Below the pieces are notes generated by a model. That model saw nothing but the letters and a program-made list of their open reading frames with translations, was not told the DNA's origin and did no database searches. Source: Streptomyces sp. NBC_00691 (GTDB taxonomy: Bacteria > Actinomycetota > Actinomycetes > Streptomycetales > Streptomycetaceae). From it: DNA of 64,000 nucleotides. Made by a program: the position numbers and the translations under genes. Positions 60,730 through 64,000 of this stretch are shown here, one piece after another (within the stretch, counting starts at the first letter, position 1; each line of letters starts with the position of its first letter). The stretch covers positions 8,184,001 through 8,248,000 of the forward strand of contig NZ_CP109007.1 of NCBI RefSeq assembly GCF_036226665.1. The letters run 5' to 3'.

Positions 60730-60960
60730 AGGGGGCGGGGGTAGTGGACGACGGTGGTCTCGCAGGCGTCGGCGTACACCTCCAGCGAATCGGCTTCGCT
60801 CTGGTCGGCTGCCAGGCCCCAGCGGAGCTTGGTGGCGAACCGTTCGCCGATGTAGCGGCAGTGCGCGTCGGGGAGCGGCGGCATCCACTGGGACGGATCC
60901 TGGTCGGCCTTCGACCGGTTCGTACGCGCCGTGACAGCGACGAGCGAGGTCGACGCGTCC
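60730..60960 (-). pseudogene. HNH endonuclease family (GmrSD-like) C-terminal remnant
   Basis: STSLVAVTARTNRSKADQDP, QWMPPLPDAHCRYIGERFAT and KLRWGLAADQSEADSLEVYA match the C-terminal region of secreted HNH-family nucleases common in Streptomyces. The catalytic DHxxP-containing N-terminal half is absent, and the frame continues upstream and downstream into unrelated sequence. A relic. Confidence 0.7.
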
Positions 60961-61260
60961 TGGTCGGGGGCGTCGAATCGTCCCGCTGTTCCGCGCGGCG
61001 CCAACGCCGCGCTCCTCGGCTTCACTGGCGCCGACCTGCTCGAGCAGGCGCAGGCGATCAGCAGCGGCGCACCGTACGAGCTTCGCGTCCGTGTCACCGG
61101 CCCCTGAGACGGTGGTGGAGTAGCGGGCGGTGATCTCCCCTGTGGAGCATCACGGCGCAGTGCCAGAGCCGCCCGGGTCGCACGCGGTGACGCCGGCGTT
61201 CGTCGCCCCATTGCATTCCTTGGGCCTGTCCGATGGCGTGCGGGGCGGCCGGGAACGCGA
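60961..61260. other. No supported gene
   Basis: About 300 bases between the HNH relic and the csbD terminator; no domain recognised. Confidence 0.35.
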
Positions 61261-61297
61261 ATGGACCCCGACCCTGGGGGAGAGGGTCGGGGTCCAT
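61261..61297 (-). terminator. Perfect 15-bp hairpin after the CsbD gene
   Basis: ATGGACCCCGACCCT (61261-61275) pairs perfectly with AGGGTCGGGGTCCAT (61283-61297) around a 7-base loop, 37 bases beyond the stop of the CsbD-like gene. Confidence 0.85.
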
Positions 61298-61333
61298 CCG
61301 AGCCGCGGGCCGTGGTCGGCGGCGGGTGTGTGG

Positions 61334-61510
61334 TCAGTGGTGGCGGAAGGTGTCCTTGACGTCTTCCTTGGCCTGGCGGGCGTTGCCCTTGGCCTGATCG
61401 GCATGGCCGTCAGCGGTCATCCGCTCGTTGCCGAGTGCCCGGCCCGTCATCTCCTTGGCCTTGCCCTTGGCCTGCTCGGCCTGCGCCCTGGTCTTCTCGG
61501 TGCCCGACAT
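61334..61510 (-). CDS. CsbD-like stress protein, 58 aa
   Basis: A short, charged, Ala/Lys-rich protein (MSGTEKTRAQAEQAKGKAKE, then LGNERMTADGHADQAKGNAR and KEDVKDTF). This is the CsbD plan; in Bacillus CsbD is made under sigma-B control, and Streptomyces homologues are stress-induced. Molecular role unknown. ATG 61510 is preceded by AGGAGG; an upstream extension is not coding-like. Confidence 0.85.
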   Translation of the reverse strand: MSGTEKTRAQAEQAKGKAKEMTGRALGNERMTADGHADQAKGNARQAKEDVKDTFRHH

Positions 61511-61781
61511 GGGACCTCCTCGTTGTGGTACCGGATTGGTCGTGACCACCGCCTGCTCACGATTCCGCGGACCAAACCCCGCACGGCTCGCCGACGCCAG
61601 ATCTCCCGATTTCCGCGGCGGCCAGTCGGTACGAGGCACGCTCCGGCGGGAAAGGCAGGCACCGTCGGGGAGTGATGAGTCAGGCGTGCGCGATGCCCGC
61701 CCGCACTGATAAGAAACAAATAAGATTCATATGCATGGGTGAGGACTACCAGGGCATCCGGTGTCTCGGAGGTTGATAACT

Positions 61782-61943
61782 ATGGTTCCCCTGCTTCTTG
61801 TTCTTCTGCTCGCTCTGATCCTGTTCGGTGCCGGTTTCGCGGTGAAGGTTCTCTGGTGGGTCGCGATCGCCGTGCTGGTGATCTGGCTGATCGGCTTCGT
61901 TGCCCGGCCGAAGAACAGCAGCGGCCGCTGGTACCGCTGGTAG
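61782..61943 (+). CDS. Very small hydrophobic membrane protein, 53 aa
   Basis: MVPLLLVLLLALILFGAGFA and VLWWVAIAVLVIWLIGFVAR form two membrane helices, ending in NSSGRWYRW. ATG 61782 follows GGAGG with 9-base spacing; GTG 61761 is a poorer choice. Such hydrophobic mini-proteins are typical of stress regulons. The upstream 60 bases are unusually AT-rich for this window (AAGAAACAAATAAGATTCAT), marking its promoter. Confidence 0.8.
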   Translation: MVPLLLVLLLALILFGAGFAVKVLWWVAIAVLVIWLIGFVARPKNSSGRWYRW

Positions 61944-61971
61944 CACGCCGCTCCTGGCACGGTTCAGGGTC

Positions 61972-62029
61972 GGCATGACGGTGGCCGTCCACCCCCGCTC
62001 GACCGGGGGTGGACGGCCACCGTCATGCC
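61972..62029 (+). terminator. Perfect 26-bp hairpin
   Basis: The 26 bases 61972-61997 (starting GGCATGACGGTGGCCG) pair perfectly with 62004-62029 around a 6-base loop CTCGAC. It follows the hydrophobic protein gene by 29 bases. It is the longest perfect stem in the window and an unusually strong terminator. Confidence 0.9.
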
Positions 62030-62311
62030 CGGAAAAGGGTTTCTGCTCCTGCTTCCGGTGAAACCGGTTCCCGCGGGTAGCCGTATGAGTTCCGGGGCGG
62101 CGGCCGTGACGCAGCAGGGAACCTGCGCACCTCCACAGAGCGGCGGCAGCCCCGGTTGAACGGAAGAATTTCGGATGTGTGAGGTCGAGACCACGGGGCA
62201 ATCGGAGCCCAGGACGAAACACAAGTTTCGCCGCAAGTTTGATGAAGTCGCAGGGGGCCGGTCGCAAGATTCGATTGCCGATCAGGTCCCCGTTCACGGA
62301 AGGACTTTCGA

Positions 62312-62668
62312 ATGACTGAGAATGTGTGGGGTTACCGCGAGACGTCCGGCCGTACGGCCGGAGCCGACCTGACGGGCTACAAGGTCGAGGCGGCCGACGG
62401 TTCTATCGGCAAGGTCGACAAGCACTCCGACGAGGTCGGCTCCTCCTACATCGTGGTCGACACGGGCCCGTGGATCTTCGGCAAGGAGGTCCTTCTGCCC
62501 GCGGGCACCATCGACCGGGTCGACGCCCAGGAGGAGAAGGTCTACGTCGGCTGGACCAAGGACCAGATCAAGGCCGCCCCTGAGTTCGAGAAGGACAGGC
62601 ACCTCGGCAACGAGGACTACCACCGCCAGGTCGGCGGCTACTACGCCGACCCCTCGAACCGCCTCTGA
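62312..62668 (+). CDS. PRC-barrel domain protein (paralogue 3)
   Basis: A 118-residue protein: LTGYKVEAADGSIGKVDKHS, YIVVDTGPWIFGKEVLLPAG and the tail KDQIKAAPEFEKDRHLGNED. It is nearly a twin of the copy at 34366-34713. ATG 62312 follows GGAAGGAC. The AAGTTT motif is repeated 15 bases apart upstream (62223 and 62236). A perfect hairpin follows its stop. Located in a run of stress-type genes (CsbD, hydrophobic mini-protein). Confidence 0.9.
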   Translation: MTENVWGYRETSGRTAGADLTGYKVEAADGSIGKVDKHSDEVGSSYIVVDTGPWIFGKEVLLPAGTIDRVDAQEEKVYVGWTKDQIKAAPEFEKDRHLGNEDYHRQVGGYYADPSNRL

Positions 62669-62685
62669 GACAGCCGCAGCGGTGC

Positions 62686-62725
62686 GGGTGTGGGGCGGCA
62701 GCCACCAGGCTGCCGCCCCACACCC
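62686..62725 (+). terminator. 18-bp perfect hairpin after PRC-barrel paralogue 3
   Basis: GGGTGTGGGGCGGCAGCC (62686-62703) pairs perfectly with GGCTGCCGCCCCACACCC (62708-62725) around a 4-base loop. Confidence 0.9.
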
Positions 62726-62728
62726 ATG

Positions 62729-62771
62729 TCGTATCAACGCCCGCGCACAGCGCGCGCAGGCGTTGATACGA
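62729..62771. terminator. Second hairpin, possibly bidirectional
   Basis: TCGTATCAACGCC (62729-62741) pairs with GGCGTTGATACGA (62759-62771), with further CGCGC/GCGCG pairing inside. Directly after the previous hairpin; may act on the opposite strand or as a back-up. Confidence 0.65.
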
Positions 62772-62932
62772 CTCGATGGTCGGCATCGCTGTGGTGGGCA
62801 CGGTGACCGCCTGCAGGGCGCCTGGGCGGGCCCGGGATACGAGAAGGACCCCACCGCTGAGCTGCGGTGGGATTCTGGTGTTCATCGAGCTTTCGGAGGG
62901 GGCCACCCTCTCGTTCGGACTCCTCGGAGCGG

Positions 62933-63245
62933 GTATCGACCGCCACGGAAAACCAGCAGGACCCCCTGGCCCACGCCGGCTCAGTGGTCAATGAACGGCT
63001 CGCGGCCGGGGGCCCAGGTCATCGGGCCCGTCACGTCGGTGTTCTGGCACCTGGGGGTGTACCGGACGGGCCAGGAGTGGAAAGTGCTGATGACGGTGAC
63101 TGCCGAGCGGTATCCGGCGCTGGAGGCGCACCTCCTCGCTCTGCACCCGTGGGGCAACCGGGAGCTTGTCGCCGTCCCGATCGTCGCGGCTGCCGAGCCG
63201 TGCAAGAGGTGGATCTGTGCATTGGTCGTGCCGGTCGAAGGCTAG
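62933..63245 (+). pseudogene. cutA: Divalent cation tolerance protein CutA, frameshifted
   Basis: VSTATENQQDPLAHAGSVVNERLAA reads in one frame; one base must be lost or gained near 63005 to continue GAQVIGPVTSVFWHLGVYRT, EWKVLMTVTAERYPALEAHL and NRELVAVPIVAAAEP. Together they form an almost complete CutA (trimeric, copper-tolerance linked). No good start codon precedes the first part. The frameshift lies in a run of Gs (GCCGGGGGCCC), so sequencing error is a real alternative. Confidence 0.7.
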
Positions 63246-63327
63246 AACGTCGATTGCTTCTGGGGTGGGTACGCGGAAGGCCGGCGTTGGGAATCTTCGA
63301 CGGCGGCCTCCTCTGTTTTGCGGAGCG

Positions 63328-64000
63328 TCAGCCGATGCGGATGAGGCTGGCGGTCGCGGTGGCGGGCTCCAGGACGGCTGAGCCGGTGTAGGTGGCGGTG
63401 TAGCCGAGGCCCAGCAGGACCGAGATAACCGGGCAAGGGCCGGTGCAGGTGGCGGTGCCGACAGCGTTGGTGACGGCGGTGCACACGGTGGTGGTGCCGA
63501 CGGTGAACTTGATCGTGGTGCCGGGGACGGGCTTGCCGGTGGTGGTGTCGGTGAGCGTGGCCGACAGCGCGAGGTTGACGATCAGCTGGCCGGGGGCGAT
63601 GGACAGCAGTACCGGACTTGCCGTGAGTTGGGTGGTGCCCTTCGCGTAGGTGTACCGGTCGGCGGCTGTGGTGGTGCTGGTGCCGCCGGGGGTGGCGACA
63701 GTGATGTCGACCGGTCCGGCCGCGGTGGCGGCGGGGGCCGTGGCGGTGATCGTGGTGTTGTTGACGACGTTGAACGAGGTGGCGGCCACGGTGCCGAAGC
63801 TCACCGCGGTGGCGCCGGTGAGGTGAGCGCCGGTGAGGGTGACGGTCGTGCCCCCCGCGGCGGGGCCGGTGGCCGGGTCGATGCCGGTGATGCCAGGGGC
63901 CGGGGTGTCGTAGGTGTAGGTGCCGGCGGGGGTGGTGCGGCCCTTGGCGGTCAGGGTGACGTCGACGGAACCGGCCGCGCGCGGCGGGGCGACTGCGGTG
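63328..64000 (-). CDS. Large surface protein with IPT/TIG and Ig-like repeats (partial)
   Basis: The 3' end of a gene that continues past the right edge of the window; the frame is open to 64000. Repeats of the IPT/TIG type are visible: PGITGIDPATGPAAGGTTVT and LTGAHLTGATAVSFGTVAAT, then ITATAPAATAAGPVDITVAT. The C-terminal ~100 residues (LTASPVLLSIAPGQLIVNLA, then LTDTTTGKPVPGTTIKFTVG) form a bacterial Ig-like domain. No cell-wall anchor is seen at the C-terminus. Probably a secreted adhesin or wall-associated protein. Confidence 0.8.
   Translation of the reverse strand, partial: TAVAPPRAAGSVDVTLTAKGRTTPAGTYTYDTPAPGITGIDPATGPAAGGTTVTLTGAHLTGATAVSFGTVAATSFNVVNNTTITATAPAATAAGPVDITVATPGGTSTTTAADRYTYAKGTTQLTASPVLLSIAPGQLIVNLALSATLTDTTTGKPVPGTTIKFTVGTTTVCTAVTNAVGTATCTGPCPVISVLLGLGYTATYTGSAVLEPATATASLIRIG

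Overview
This window reads as a chromosome-arm segment of a high-GC Streptomyces or close relative. The clearest sign is at the left edge: the last codons of tap followed by a full tpg, the telomere-binding and terminal-protein pair that replicates linear Streptomyces replicons. Third-position GC bias, SsgA-like and DUF5133 genes, GTG/TTG starts, a rheA/hsp18 pair and several IS5/IS481 fragments agree. No rRNA, tRNA, CRISPR array or replication origin was seen.

Layout. 1-6 kb: tap/tpg, a nitroreductase, a CGNR-type regulator divergent from an epoxide hydrolase over three phased repeats, and a P-loop kinase fused to a small domain. 6-12 kb: a decay zone with frameshifted secreted-protein and Fic genes and short-chain dehydrogenase and macrolide glycosyltransferase remnants, plus intact CatB-like acetyltransferase and Pyr_excise-type genes. 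12-18 kb: a secreted GH2 enzyme with two AbfB modules, an acetyltransferase and a TIGR04222-like membrane protein. 18-20.5 kb: an overlapping rsbQ / PAS-PP2C phosphatase / STAS operon. 20.7-26.4 kb: phospholipase A2, an MmcQ/YjbR protein, and an ATP-grasp ligase followed by a CocE-type hydrolase. 26-31 kb: an IS5 element, a truncated IS481, DUF3253, SsgA-like and PRC-barrel genes. 31-45 kb: chrB plus an MFS transporter, a second PRC-barrel gene, an RHS remnant, a BtrH-like protein, a MerR/dehydrogenase pair with a textbook MerR promoter, and an Mrr-like nuclease. 45-51 kb: two IS5-type structures bounded by inverted repeats and holding non-transposase genes. 51-54.4 kb: two DUF2267 genes, hsp18 and rheA, then a decayed copy of the PP2C/STAS pair. 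54-64 kb: a double GNAT, an RsbW-like kinase, LysE, VOC, STAS, CsbD, a third PRC-barrel gene, a broken cutA and the end of a large IPT/TIG surface protein.

How the genes fit together. Two themes stand out. One is stress signalling by partner switching: RsbQ, PP2C, two STAS proteins, an RsbW-like kinase, Hsp18/RheA, CsbD and three PRC-barrel paralogues. The other is arm instability: IS insertions, internal deletions, segmental duplication and short tandem repeats. About a dozen genes are broken by frameshift, truncation or internal deletion. Some single-base frameshifts could be assembly errors and should be checked against reads before any biological reading.
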